A DNA stretch of 14,541 nucleotides from JAUVKA01 sp964465145 (lineage in GTDB: Bacteria > Bacteroidota > Bacteroidia > Bacteroidales > UBA12481). Of this stretch, positions 1 through 7,385 are shown in pieces; position 1 is the first letter of the stretch; each line of letters begins with the position of its first letter. Location of the stretch: positions 1 to 14,541 of the forward strand of contig CAYXJR010000097.1 in NCBI GenBank assembly GCA_964465145.1. Direction: 5' to 3'. The translations under genes and the position numbers were made by a program. Under the pieces are notes generated by a model, which ran no database searches, was not told the DNA's origin, and saw nothing but the letters and a program-made list of their open reading frames with translations.

Positions 1-19
1 AATTATATGCAAATCAAAA

Positions 20-54
20 CAGGGTGGATGAATCACTTTCATGCGTTTCCCCTG
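20..54. repeat. Imperfect inverted repeat upstream of the operon
   Basis: Two nested 5-bp arms can pair: CAGGG (20-24) with CCCTG (50-54), and ATGAA (28-32) with TTCAT (38-42) around a 5-base loop. The internal loops between the two stems are unequal. It lies about 45 bases upstream of the promoter -7 element, so it would not be in the operon transcript. It could be the end of a transcript entering from the left, a protein-binding site, or chance. No T-run follows it directly, so it is not a standard intrinsic terminator. Confidence 0.25.
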
Positions 55-70
55 CAAATAAATTTGATTA

Positions 71-103
71 TGTTCTTTTTTTTAAAAAAATTGAATACCT
101 TTG
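71..103 (+). promoter_or_regulatory. Bacteroidota-type promoter for the ribosomal-protein operon
   Basis: TACCTTTG at 96-103 matches exactly the TAnnTTTG -7 element read by the primary sigma factor of Bacteroidota, and the following CACACC resembles typical promoters of Bacteroidales. The -33 element (consensus TTTG or TTG) is poor; TGTTC at 71-75 is the best candidate at about the right distance. Between them lies a T8-A7 tract (76-90) that may bend the DNA. Transcription would start near 108-112, leaving a leader of only about 35-40 bases before rpsL. It is the only candidate promoter I can defend in the window. Confidence 0.7.
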
Positions 104-146
104 CACACCAATTTTGTAAATAAAGTATAATAAAATTACTATCTAT

Positions 147-524
147 ATGCCTACAATTCAGCAGTTAGTCAGGAAAGGCAGAAGAAAAATTGAGGACAAG
201 AGTAAGGCTCCTGCTCTGGACTCATGTCCGCAAAGACGAGGAGTCTGTGTCCGGGTTTATACTACTACCCCGAAGAAGCCTAATTCGGCAATGCGTAAAG
301 TTGCCAGGGTAAGACTGACAAACCAAAAGGAGGTAAACGTTTATATTCCTGGAGAAGGTCATAATCTTCAGGAGCACTCCATTGTATTGGTGAGAGGAGG
401 CCGGGTGAAAGATTTACCAGGGGTTCGATATCATATGGTAAGAGGGACACTGGATGCAGCCGGAGTTGACGGACGGACCCAGCGTAGATCGAAGTATGGT
501 ACCAAAAGGCCAAAGAAAAAATAA
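147..524 (+). CDS. rpsL: 30S ribosomal protein uS12 (S12)
   Basis: uS12 sits at the decoding centre of the 30S subunit and helps check codon-anticodon pairing. The 125-residue product has the full family signature: TTTPKKPNSAMRK at 39-51 and GGRVKDLPGVRYH at 84-96. K43 and K88, the two lysines whose substitution classically gives streptomycin resistance, are both wild type. D89, which is methylthiolated in E. coli, is also kept. The tail is strongly basic. The ATG at 147 gives the usual N-terminus (QLVRK at 6-10) and has no Shine-Dalgarno sequence. It is the first gene after the promoter and leads the str block with rpsG and fusA. A perfect AAGGAGGT lies inside the gene at 327-334, where it encodes part of Gln-Lys-Glu-Val. 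Confidence 0.98.
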   Translation: MPTIQQLVRKGRRKIEDKSKAPALDSCPQRRGVCVRVYTTTPKKPNSAMRKVARVRLTNQKEVNVYIPGEGHNLQEHSIVLVRGGRVKDLPGVRYHMVRGTLDAAGVDGRTQRRSKYGTKRPKKK

Positions 525-550
525 GGGTGGTTTATAGAAACAATTGATCT

Positions 551-1027
551 ATGAGAAAGTCAAAACCAAAGAAGAGAATATTGCTGCCTGATCCCAAATA
601 CGGGGATACACAGGTAACCCGCTTTGTCAATGACCTGATGCTTGACGGGAAGAAGAGCAAATGTTTCCAGATTTTTTACGAAGCTCTGGAAATTGTTGAA
701 AAGAGGACTAAGGACATTGAAGCCACGCCTCTTGAGATTTGGAAAAAAGCACTTGAAAATATTACACCAATGGTGGAGGTTAAATCCCGCCGTGTTGGTG
801 GAGCAACATTTCAGGTTCCGATGGAGATCAGACCCGACAGGAAGATCTCAATCGGAAATAAGCACCTGATTGAATTTGCACGGAAACGTGCAGGTCGGTC
901 GATGGGCGAAAAGCTGGCGGCCGAGATTATTGCAGCCTATAAAGAAGAAGGGGGAGCTTTCAAACGTAAGGAAGACACCCATCGTATGGCCGAAGCGAAC
1001 CGGGCCTTTGCGCATTTCCGGTTTTAG
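551..1027 (+). CDS. rpsG: 30S ribosomal protein uS7 (S7)
   Basis: uS7 starts assembly of the 30S head by binding the 3' domain of 16S rRNA and contacts tRNA in the E site. The 158-residue protein has the core motif VEVKSRRVGGATFQVP at 75-90 and the closing AEANRAFAHFR at 147-157. It ends at Phe-158, close to the length usual for Bacteroidota. It begins 26 bases after rpsL, with no Shine-Dalgarno sequence in the 20 bases before the ATG, and ends in TAG. In E. coli S7 represses its own operon by binding a much longer rpsL-rpsG spacer. This 26-base gap leaves little room for that structure. Confidence 0.98.
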   Translation: MRKSKPKKRILLPDPKYGDTQVTRFVNDLMLDGKKSKCFQIFYEALEIVEKRTKDIEATPLEIWKKALENITPMVEVKSRRVGGATFQVPMEIRPDRKISIGNKHLIEFARKRAGRSMGEKLAAEIIAAYKEEGGAFKRKEDTHRMAEANRAFAHFRF

Positions 1028-1047
1028 TAGTTCTTTGACAGATTGAA

Positions 1048-3156
1048 ATGGCACTGAATCTTTCTTATACCCGAAATATCGGGATCATGGCTCATATAGA
1101 TGCTGGAAAGACCACAACTACAGAGCGGATCTTGTATTACACGGGTATTAATCACAAGATGGGAGAGGTTCATGACGGTGCTGCAACAATGGACTGGATG
1201 GTCCAGGAGCAGGAAAGAGGGATTACTATTACTTCTGCTGCTACTACCGCGTTTTGGAATTTCAGGAGTCAACAATATAAAATTAATATTATTGACACCC
1301 CTGGCCATGTGGATTTTACAGTAGAGGTGGAAAGATCCCTGAGGGTATTGGACGGTGCAATTGCTGTATTCTGTGGAGTGGGTGGGGTTGAACCCCAATC
1401 AGAAACAGTTTGGCACCAAGCCGACCGATACAGGGTCCCCCGTATAGCTTTTGTAAATAAATTGGACCGGGTTGGATCAGATTTTTTTTCTGTACTGACT
1501 CAAATCAATGATAAGCTTGGGGCAAAACCACTCGCCCTGCAGATTCCAATAGGGACAGAAGGTGAATTCAAAGGAGTAATTGATCTTGTCCGAAATCAGG
1601 CGCTAATATGGCCTGGTGATGAACAAGACGGAGTACTCTTTGAGACTCAACCAATTCCGGATGAAATGATGGAGTTGGCTGCTGAGTGGAGGGAGAAACT
1701 GTTTGAGACAGTTTGTGAAACAGATGATGCTTTATTGGAAAAGTATTTCGATAACCGGGATCTCATCCAGATCGAAGAAATTGAAAAAGCTATTCGAAAA
1801 GCAACTATAAAGCAGGAATTTGTACCTGTTTTATGTGGTTCAGCTTTAAAGAATAAAGGGGTGCAGCCTCTGCTTGATGCAATAGCTGCATATTTACCCA
1901 GCCCTCTCGATGTTGGTGCGATTGTGGGTAAAAATCCTCGTTCCCAGGAAAATATACTGAGGGAACCAGATTCAAAAGCTCCTTTATCAGCTTTAGCTTT
2001 TAAAATTGCAACTGACCCTTTCGTTGGCCGATTGGCTTTCATCAGGGTCTATTCCGGGGTAATAAAATCGGGAGCCTCTATTTATAATATGCGAACCGAA
2101 AAGAAGGAAAGAATAACCCGGATATATCAGATGCATGCTAATAAGCAGAACCCGAAGGACCAAGTCGATGCAGGTGATATTTGTGCGGTTGTTGGATTGA
2201 AAAATATCAAAACGGGTGATACACTTTGTGATGATCACCACAAGATATTTCTTGAGTCGATTAATTTTCCCGATCCAGTTATTGGAATTGCTGTGGAAGC
2301 CAGATCCCAGGAAGAGATCGAAAAGCTTACAGAAGCTCTTAACAAGCTGGTAGATGAAGATCCTACTTTCCAGGTCAAGATGGATGATGATTCCGGACAG
2401 ACAATTATTAGCGGAATGGGAGAACTTCATTTGGAAGTTTTGATTGACCGGCTGAAAAGGGAATTCAAGCTGGAGATTAGCCAGGGTAAACCTCAGGTGG
2501 CTTATAAGGAGTCTTTTACGCATTCGGTTATTCACCAGGAGATTTTCGAAAATGAAGTCGCTGGTAAAAAACTTTTTGCTGATATTACAGTTGAGGCTGG
2601 TCCGGCAGGTAAGGATACCAAAGGTCTGGAGTTTGAGTCAAGGGTTCCAGTTGATAAAATCCCCAAGATATTTATTGCAGCAATTGAACGAGGTTTCGCA
2701 AAGGCGATAAATTCTGGTGTTCTTGCAGGATTTCCCATGGTAAACTTGAAAGTCGATCTAATTGATGCTTCTTTCCACCAGGTTGATTCTGATGAATTAT
2801 CTTTTGAAGTTGCAGCACAAAAGGCCTTTAAAAGTATTGGTGAAAAAGCGGGCCCAGCCCTGATGGAACCAATTATGAAAACCGAAATCAATACTCCAGA
2901 AGAAAATATGGGTGAGATCATCGCTGATCTTAACAAAAGGCGGGGTCAGGTGGAAGGAATGGAGTCAAAGTCAGGATTTAAAATGATCAAAGCAATGGTT
3001 CCCCTGGCAGAGCAATTCGGCTATGTAACCACTCTGAGATCACTTACTTCCGGACGTGCCATATCAACAATGGAGGTTTCCCACTATGCAGTTGTGCCTA
3101 GGGAAATCGCTAAAAATATTTTAAAACAGGTTTTTGGAAGAGTAGAATTATTGTAG
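1048..3156 (+). CDS. fusA: Translation elongation factor G (EF-G)
   Basis: EF-G is the GTPase that moves tRNAs and mRNA through the ribosome after peptide-bond formation, and it also splits ribosomes for recycling with RRF. The 702-residue product is full length. GTPase motifs are intact: AHIDAGKTTTTER (15-27, P-loop), ERGITIT (56-62, switch I), DTPGH (83-87, with the catalytic His87), NKLDR (137-141) and GSA (264-266). Domain IV carries the loop FHQVDSDE with H577, the counterpart of the decoding-site histidine of E. coli EF-G. Domain V ends with LRSLTSGRA. The intact motifs and the operon position argue for the main EF-G rather than the divergent EF-G2 paralogue known in Bacteroides. The gene lies 20 bases after rpsG and 15 before rpsJ, with no tuf following it. 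Confidence 0.98.
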   Translation: MALNLSYTRNIGIMAHIDAGKTTTTERILYYTGINHKMGEVHDGAATMDWMVQEQERGITITSAATTAFWNFRSQQYKINIIDTPGHVDFTVEVERSLRVLDGAIAVFCGVGGVEPQSETVWHQADRYRVPRIAFVNKLDRVGSDFFSVLTQINDKLGAKPLALQIPIGTEGEFKGVIDLVRNQALIWPGDEQDGVLFETQPIPDEMMELAAEWREKLFETVCETDDALLEKYFDNRDLIQIEEIEKAIRKATIKQEFVPVLCGSALKNKGVQPLLDAIAAYLPSPLDVGAIVGKNPRSQENILREPDSKAPLSALAFKIATDPFVGRLAFIRVYSGVIKSGASIYNMRTEKKERITRIYQMHANKQNPKDQVDAGDICAVVGLKNIKTGDTLCDDHHKIFLESINFPDPVIGIAVEARSQEEIEKLTEALNKLVDEDPTFQVKMDDDSGQTIISGMGELHLEVLIDRLKREFKLEISQGKPQVAYKESFTHSVIHQEIFENEVAGKKLFADITVEAGPAGKDTKGLEFESRVPVDKIPKIFIAAIERGFAKAINSGVLAGFPMVNLKVDLIDASFHQVDSDELSFEVAAQKAFKSIGEKAGPALMEPIMKTEINTPEENMGEIIADLNKRRGQVEGMESKSGFKMIKAMVPLAEQFGYVTTLRSLTSGRAISTMEVSHYAVVPREIAKNILKQVFGRVELL

Positions 3157-3171
3157 TTAAAATAACAACTG

Positions 3172-3477
3172 ATGAGTCAGAAAATTAGAATTAAGTTGAA
3201 ATCTTACGATCATAATCTGGTAGATAAATCTGCCGAGAAGATTGTTAAGACGGTTAAGTCAACCGGTGCTGTGGTTAGTGGCCCAATTCCTTTGCCAACC
3301 CACAAACGGATTTTTACCGTGCTAAGATCAACCTTTGTAAATAAAAAATCCAGAGAACAATTTCAACTGTCTTCCTACAAAAGGTTGATTGATATTTACA
3401 GTTCCACGGCTAAGACTATTGATGCCTTAATGAAACTGGAATTGCCAAGTGGAGTTGAAGTTGAAATAAAAGTCTAA
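3172..3477 (+). CDS. rpsJ: 30S ribosomal protein uS10 (S10)
   Basis: uS10 is part of the 30S head. In other bacteria it also binds NusB in antitermination and NusG during transcription-translation coupling. The 101-residue product shows GPIPLPTHK at 37-45, the start of the long ribosome-buried loop that runs to about residue 58. The family's C-terminal pattern IDALMKLELPSGVEVEI follows at 83-99. The start ATG at 3172 has no Shine-Dalgarno sequence and overlaps an out-of-frame TGA (CTGATGAG). It opens the S10 block yet follows fusA by only 15 bases with no promoter visible, so it is probably read through from the str block. Confidence 0.98.
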   Translation: MSQKIRIKLKSYDHNLVDKSAEKIVKTVKSTGAVVSGPIPLPTHKRIFTVLRSTFVNKKSREQFQLSSYKRLIDIYSSTAKTIDALMKLELPSGVEVEIKV

Positions 3478-3484
3478 TTCTAAC

Positions 3485-3488
3485 GGAG
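3485..3488 (+). promoter_or_regulatory. Shine-Dalgarno-like site before rplC
   Basis: CGGAG, with core GGAG at 3485-3488, stands 8 bases before the rplC ATG. This is one of only two of the 26 starts in the window that have four or more anti-Shine-Dalgarno bases at a normal distance. Whether it works is uncertain, because ribosomes of this phylum are known to hide the 16S rRNA tail. Confidence 0.4.
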
Positions 3489-3496
3489 TAGAAAAA

Positions 3497-4117
3497 ATGC
3501 GAGGTTTAATTGGGAAAAAAATTGGGATGACTTCAGTATTCGATGCCAATGGAAAAAATGTTCCATGCACCGTAATAGAAGTGGGTCCTTGTGTGGTTAC
3601 CCAGATAAAAACTACTGAAAAAGATGGGTACGAAGCGGTACAAGTGGCATTTGACGATAAGAAAGAGAAAAATACTACGCGTGCTATGATCGGGCATTTT
3701 AAAAAGGCCAGTACCACACCAAAAAGGAAATTAGCCGAATTCGGCTTAGATCCCGGAGAAAAGGTGAATCTTGGTGATGTAATCACTATTGAAACATTTA
3801 ACAAAGACACATGGGTTGATGTTTCAGGTACATCCAAGGGTAAGGGCTTTCAGGGTGTTGTAAAACGCCATGGATTTAGGGGTGTGAATGATGCTACCCA
3901 CGGGCAGCATAATCGCTTGAGAGCCCCTGGCTCATTGGGCGCTTCATCATATCCGAGTCGTGTTTTTAAGGGGATGAGAATGGCTGGACGAACCGGCGGG
4001 ACTGCTGTTAAACAGATAAGCCTGCGGATTCTAAAGCTTGTTCCCGAACACAATTTGATGATCCTTAAGGGATCTGTTCCCGGAGCAAAGGGTTCATACA
4101 TTGTGATTGAAAAATAA
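3497..4117 (+). CDS. rplC: 50S ribosomal protein uL3 (L3)
   Basis: uL3 is one of the first proteins to bind 23S rRNA and sends an extension towards the peptidyl-transferase centre. The 206-residue protein starts with the typical RGLIGKKIGMT (2-12). It has TSKGKGFQGVVKRHGF at 112-127, DATHG at 132-136, and PGSLGASSYPSRVFKGMRMAG at 144-164. The glutamine that PrmB methylates in E. coli (Q150, in SIGQ) aligns here with Ala149 (SLGA). That modification is therefore impossible at this site. A GGAG lies upstream at good spacing, unusual for this operon. The gap to rplD is 35 bases. Confidence 0.98.
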   Translation: MRGLIGKKIGMTSVFDANGKNVPCTVIEVGPCVVTQIKTTEKDGYEAVQVAFDDKKEKNTTRAMIGHFKKASTTPKRKLAEFGLDPGEKVNLGDVITIETFNKDTWVDVSGTSKGKGFQGVVKRHGFRGVNDATHGQHNRLRAPGSLGASSYPSRVFKGMRMAGRTGGTAVKQISLRILKLVPEHNLMILKGSVPGAKGSYIVIEK

Positions 4118-4152
4118 CTCTAAATGACCCTTCAATTTAATTAATAACACAG

Positions 4153-4782
4153 ATGAAACTACCCGTATATAAAACCAGCGGAGAAGAGTCAGGGCGAAGT
4201 GTTGAATTGCTTGATGATATTTATGCTGTTGAGCCTAACGATCATGCAATTTATCTTGACGTGAAGCAATTTCTTGCTAATAAACGTCAAGGTACCCATA
4301 AGGCTAAGGAAAGAGCAGAAATTATGGGCTCTACCCGAAAAATCAAACGTCAAAAAGGAACTGGTACTGCCCGTGCTGGATCTATCAAGTCGCCCCTCTT
4401 CCGTGGAGGAGGACGAGCTTTCGGCCCCAGAGTTCGTGATTATCACTTTAAGTTGAACAAAAAAGTGAAGCAACTGGCCAGGAAATCTGCCCTAAGTTAT
4501 AAGGCAAAAGACGGAGCTATACTTATAGTAGAAGACTTTAATTTTGAGGAGGTCAAGACGAAGAATTTGGCCGCCTTGAGGGAAAGCTTAAATATTAGCG
4601 AGAAAAAAGTGCTTTTCGTTTTAAATCAACCAAATAATAACGTATATTTGTCGTCTCGAAATTTGTCGGGTGTGAAGGTTGTAACAGCATCAGAATTAAG
4701 TACATACGACATTATGAATGCATCAAAACTGACATTTGTAGAGAGTTCAGTTGAAGCTATTGAGCAAAATTTTGGATACTAA
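4153..4782 (+). CDS. rplD: 50S ribosomal protein uL4 (L4)
   Basis: uL4 has a globular domain on the 50S surface and a long loop that lines the nascent-peptide tunnel. The 209-residue product has the loop signature QKGTGTARAGSIKSPLFRGGG at 67-87, where K68 matches the E. coli Lys63 linked to macrolide resistance and is wild type. The C-terminal half has the expected hydrophobic strands (LFVLN and VKVVTASEL). The ATG at 4153 gives the usual short N-terminus and has no Shine-Dalgarno sequence. In E. coli L4 regulates the S10 operon through a long leader upstream of rpsJ. No such leader exists here. GAGGAGGT occurs inside the gene at 4546-4553. Confidence 0.97.
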   Translation: MKLPVYKTSGEESGRSVELLDDIYAVEPNDHAIYLDVKQFLANKRQGTHKAKERAEIMGSTRKIKRQKGTGTARAGSIKSPLFRGGGRAFGPRVRDYHFKLNKKVKQLARKSALSYKAKDGAILIVEDFNFEEVKTKNLAALRESLNISEKKVLFVLNQPNNNVYLSSRNLSGVKVVTASELSTYDIMNASKLTFVESSVEAIEQNFGY

Positions 4783-4794
4783 GAACTGTTTAGC

Positions 4795-5085
4795 ATGAGT
4801 GTTATAATAAAACCAATAGTTACGGAAAAAATGACCGACCTCGGTGAAAAGCGGAATCAATTCGGTTTTATCGTGGAAAAAGGTGCAAATAAAATCGAGA
4901 TTAAAAATGCGATTGAAGAAACATACGACGTAAGCGTGATTAACATAAATACGTTGAGATATGGAGGCAAGGCCAAATCGAGATTCTCGCGTACGGGTGT
5001 TGTTCAAGGTAAAGTGCCGGCTTATAAAAAAGCTGTTGTTACCTTGGGTGAGGGAGACAAAATTGATTTTTACAGCAATATCTAA
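4795..5085 (+). CDS. rplW: 50S ribosomal protein uL23 (L23)
   Basis: uL23 lies at the tunnel exit, where trigger factor, signal recognition particle and the SecY channel dock. The 96-residue protein begins with IIKPIVTEKMT at 4-14. Glu11 aligns with E. coli Glu18, the main contact for trigger factor, so chaperone docking should be conserved. The loop GGKAKSRFSRTG (57-68) is basic, and the C-terminal strand AYKKAVVTLGEGDKIDF (77-92) is typical of the family. It starts 12 bases after rplD and ends 8 bases before rplB, without a Shine-Dalgarno sequence. Confidence 0.97.
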   Translation: MSVIIKPIVTEKMTDLGEKRNQFGFIVEKGANKIEIKNAIEETYDVSVININTLRYGGKAKSRFSRTGVVQGKVPAYKKAVVTLGEGDKIDFYSNI

Positions 5086-5093
5086 TATAGAAA

Positions 5094-5915
5094 ATGGCAG
5101 TAAGAAAATTTAAACCAGTAACTCCAGGGCAAAGAAGAAAAGTCATTGGTACCTTTGATGAAATCACCAAAATGGTACCAGAAAAGTCTTTGTTAATGCC
5201 CATGAAGAAGAGTGGAGGCCGTAATAACAATGGTCGGATGACTGTTCGAAATGTCGGCGGAGGTCATAAGCGTCGCTATCGCGTGATTGATTTTAAAAGA
5301 GAGAAGGACGGTATTCCTGCAAAAGTAGCGAGCATTGAATATGACCCTAACCGTACTGCAAGGATTGCTTTATTGAATTATGTAGATGGGGAAAAGCGTT
5401 ACATTATTGCACCAACAGGTCTTTCAGTTGGCCAGGAAATTATTTCTGGCAAAGGGTCTGCTCCTGAAGTAGGCAACTCTCTTCCATTGTCAGAGATTCC
5501 TATGGGTACAGTTGTTCATAATATTGAGCTTCGCCCAGGTGCAGGTGGTGTAATGGCCAGGAGTGCCGGAACATATGCTCAGCTTGTGTCGAGAGAAGGA
5601 AGATATGCTATTCTTAAAATGCCCTCAGGTGAATCCAGGAAAATTCTTATTACCTGCCGCGCAACGGTAGGTACAGTTTCAAATTCTGATCATGGCCTGG
5701 AACGTTCCGGAAAAGCGGGTCGATCAAGATGGCTTGGTCGTCGCCCTCGTGTTCGTGGTGTTGCAATGAATCCGGTTGATCACCCAATGGGCGGTGGAGA
5801 AGGCCGTGCTTCAGGAGGACATCCTCGCTCACGAAAAGGCATATTGGCAAAAGGATTTAAGACCCGGTCAAAAAAGAAAGCATCAAATAAATTTATTCTC
5901 GAAAAACGTAAGTAA
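5094..5915 (+). CDS. rplB: 50S ribosomal protein uL2 (L2)
   Basis: uL2 is needed for joining of the subunits, tRNA binding and peptidyl-transferase activity. The 273-residue length is normal. The N-terminal half has the RNA-binding GGRNNNGRMTVRNVGGGHKRRY (41-62). The C-terminal extension has MNPVDHPMGGGEG starting at residue 225. His230 corresponds to the E. coli His229 implicated in activity and is kept. The next conserved position, His231 in E. coli ('HPHGGG'), is Met232 here, which I recall as common in Bacteroidota. The basic tail (KTRSKKKASNKF) is intact. It lies between rplW and rpsS, 8 and 20 bases away. Confidence 0.98.
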   Translation: MAVRKFKPVTPGQRRKVIGTFDEITKMVPEKSLLMPMKKSGGRNNNGRMTVRNVGGGHKRRYRVIDFKREKDGIPAKVASIEYDPNRTARIALLNYVDGEKRYIIAPTGLSVGQEIISGKGSAPEVGNSLPLSEIPMGTVVHNIELRPGAGGVMARSAGTYAQLVSREGRYAILKMPSGESRKILITCRATVGTVSNSDHGLERSGKAGRSRWLGRRPRVRGVAMNPVDHPMGGGEGRASGGHPRSRKGILAKGFKTRSKKKASNKFILEKRK

Positions 5916-5935
5916 TACAGAAATTCTGCGAGATT

Positions 5936-6205
5936 ATGAGCCGATCACTTAAAAAAGGACCCTATATAGAGTATAAGCTGGGAAAGAAGATTCTAGCTAT
6001 GGCTGAAACAGGTAAAAAATCAGTTATTAAGACCTGGGCCCGCCGCTCCGTTATTCCACCAGAATTTGTTGGCCATACCATTGCCGTTCATAATGGGAAC
6101 AAATTCATCCCTGTCTATATCACTGAGAACATGGTGGGTCATAAACTGGGTGAATTCGCACCGACTCGGATTTTTAGGGGACATGCAGGAAATAAGAAAA
6201 GATAA
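5936..6205 (+). CDS. rpsS: 30S ribosomal protein uS19 (S19)
   Basis: uS19 is in the 30S head, bound with uS13 near the A site. The 89-residue protein has the family opening SRSLKKGPY (2-10) and then KTWARRSVIPPEFVGHTIAV. HNGNKFIPVYITENMVGHKLGEF follows, and the C-terminus is APTRIFRGHAGNKKR. No residues appear to be missing. The 47-base gap after it (6206-6252) is the longest in the operon. It contains no hairpin or promoter that I can see. Confidence 0.98.
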   Translation: MSRSLKKGPYIEYKLGKKILAMAETGKKSVIKTWARRSVIPPEFVGHTIAVHNGNKFIPVYITENMVGHKLGEFAPTRIFRGHAGNKKR

Positions 6206-6252
6206 ACCCACGAGAGTCAAAGCAAGATTAAAAAATGTAAAGCCAATTGAAA

Positions 6253-6669
6253 ATGGGTTCAAGAAAGCATGAAATAGCACAAAGCAAAAAGGAGGAGAGA
6301 CAGAGTGAGTATTCTGCCATCTTGCGGAATAATCCAACCTCTCCCCGGAAGATGCGCCTGGTGGCTGATATGGTTCGTGGCGTGGATGTGAATAAAGCAT
6401 TAAATATGCTCCATTTCCACCCGAAAGAAGCCAGTGTAAAACTGGAGAAACTTTTAATGTCAGCAATCGCAAACTGGCAGGTCAAGAATGAAGGTGTAAG
6501 AATTGAAGACACCAATTTGTTTATTAAAGAGGTATACGTGGATTCCGGTCGAGTTCTGAAACGTTTGCGTCCTGCACCTCAAGGGCGGGCGCACAGGATC
6601 AGGAAAGGTTCGAACCATGTGACCATTTATCTGGATAGTAAAAAACAAGAAGAAAAAACTGACGCCTAA
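6253..6669 (+). CDS. rplV: 50S ribosomal protein uL22 (L22)
   Basis: uL22 binds all domains of 23S rRNA, and its long hairpin lines the peptide tunnel near uL4. I choose the ATG at 6253 (138 residues, starting MGSRKHE), which matches the 'MGxRK' start common in this phylum. An in-frame TTG at 6247 would only add Met-Lys and is unlikely. Core motifs are SPRKMRLVADMVRGVDV, a LEKLLMSAIANWQ helix, and the tunnel hairpin RLRPAPQGRAHRIRKGSNHVTIYL near the C-terminus. The stop codon touches the rpsC start (TAAATG), which suggests coupled translation. A perfect AAGGAGG lies inside at 6289-6295. Confidence 0.97.
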   Translation: MGSRKHEIAQSKKEERQSEYSAILRNNPTSPRKMRLVADMVRGVDVNKALNMLHFHPKEASVKLEKLLMSAIANWQVKNEGVRIEDTNLFIKEVYVDSGRVLKRLRPAPQGRAHRIRKGSNHVTIYLDSKKQEEKTDA

Positions 6670-7362
6670 ATGGGACAAAAAGTAAACCCAATCAGCAATC
6701 GCCTGGGGATCATCAATGGATGGGATTCAAATTGGTTTGGCGGAAAAGATTTTGGCGAAAAACTGCTGGAAGACTATAAAATCCGTGAATACCTCAATGC
6801 CCGTCTGGCAAAGGCCAGTATTTCAAAGATCATTATTGAACGTACGTTAAAGTTAATAACGATCACTGTGCATACAGCACGCCCGGGTATTATTATTGGT
6901 AAAGGTGGCCAGGAGGTTGATAAACTGAAAGAGGAATTAAAAAAGATCACGAAAAAGGAAGTTCAAATAAACATTTTCGAGATTAAGAGACCTGAGCTTG
7001 ACGCTATGATTGTTGCAATCAACATCGCGCGCCAAGTTGAAGGACGTATTGCTTACAGAAGAGCTATTAAAATGGCAATTGCATCTACCATGAGAATGGG
7101 CGCTGAAGGGATTAAAGTTCAGATTTCCGGACGGCTAAATGGTGCTGAAATGGCAAGGGCAGAAATGTATAAGGAAGGCCGTACACCACTTCATACTCTT
7201 CGGGCCGACATTGACTATGCTCTGGCAGAAGCCCATACCAAAGTCGGTTCTACTGGTATAAAAGTATGGATCTGCAAAGGTGAAGTATATGGAAAGCGAG
7301 ATCTTTCTCCAAATGTTGGAGCAAAGAATACAAAAAAAGGATTTAAGAAAAGAAGAGGATAA
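6670..7362 (+). CDS. rpsC: 30S ribosomal protein uS3 (S3)
   Basis: uS3 forms part of the mRNA entry channel and of the ribosomal helicase that unwinds mRNA structure. The 230-residue protein begins GQKVNPISNRLGI (2-14). It has a KH domain with the GKGG loop at 77-80 and the RRAIKMAI segment, which contains the arginines and lysine equivalent to E. coli Arg131, Arg132 and Lys135 of the helicase. SGRLNGAEMAR and the C-terminal TGIKVWICKGEVYG follow. The tail is very basic. There is no spacer after rplV and no Shine-Dalgarno sequence. Confidence 0.98.
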   Translation: MGQKVNPISNRLGIINGWDSNWFGGKDFGEKLLEDYKIREYLNARLAKASISKIIIERTLKLITITVHTARPGIIIGKGGQEVDKLKEELKKITKKEVQINIFEIKRPELDAMIVAINIARQVEGRIAYRRAIKMAIASTMRMGAEGIKVQISGRLNGAEMARAEMYKEGRTPLHTLRADIDYALAEAHTKVGSTGIKVWICKGEVYGKRDLSPNVGAKNTKKGFKKRRG

Positions 7363-7385
7363 TCTTCGGTTAAAATGATACTATA

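Noticed and set aside
28..123. Possible 31-codon leader peptide starting ATG at 28
   Set aside because: It runs through the promoter and a T8-A7 tract, so it could not be translated from the operon transcript, and its composition is low complexity.
1482..1489. T8 run inside fusA as a possible slippage or frameshift site
   Set aside because: The EF-G frame is intact on both sides and matches the family, so there is no sign of a frameshift or programmed slippage.
1993..2535. 180-codon open frame on the minus strand inside fusA
   Set aside because: It lies wholly antisense to a full-length EF-G gene and has no recognisable domain or promoter. Shadow of the real gene.
3427..3837. 136-codon minus-strand open frame across rpsJ-rplC
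   Set aside because: Antisense to two clearly identified genes, with no family-like motif. Other minus-strand frames in the window were rejected for the same reason.
4539..4546. TAATTTTG, a match to the -7 promoter consensus, inside rplD (a similar TAAATTTG at 9991-9998 in rpsH)
   Set aside because: Six fixed bases are expected several times by chance in this AT-rich length, and neither has a -33 partner or sits before a gene.
5918..5928. Palindrome CAGAAATTCTG between rplB and rpsS
   Set aside because: Only a one-base centre, so it cannot form an RNA hairpin, and there is no T-run; too short to claim as a binding site.
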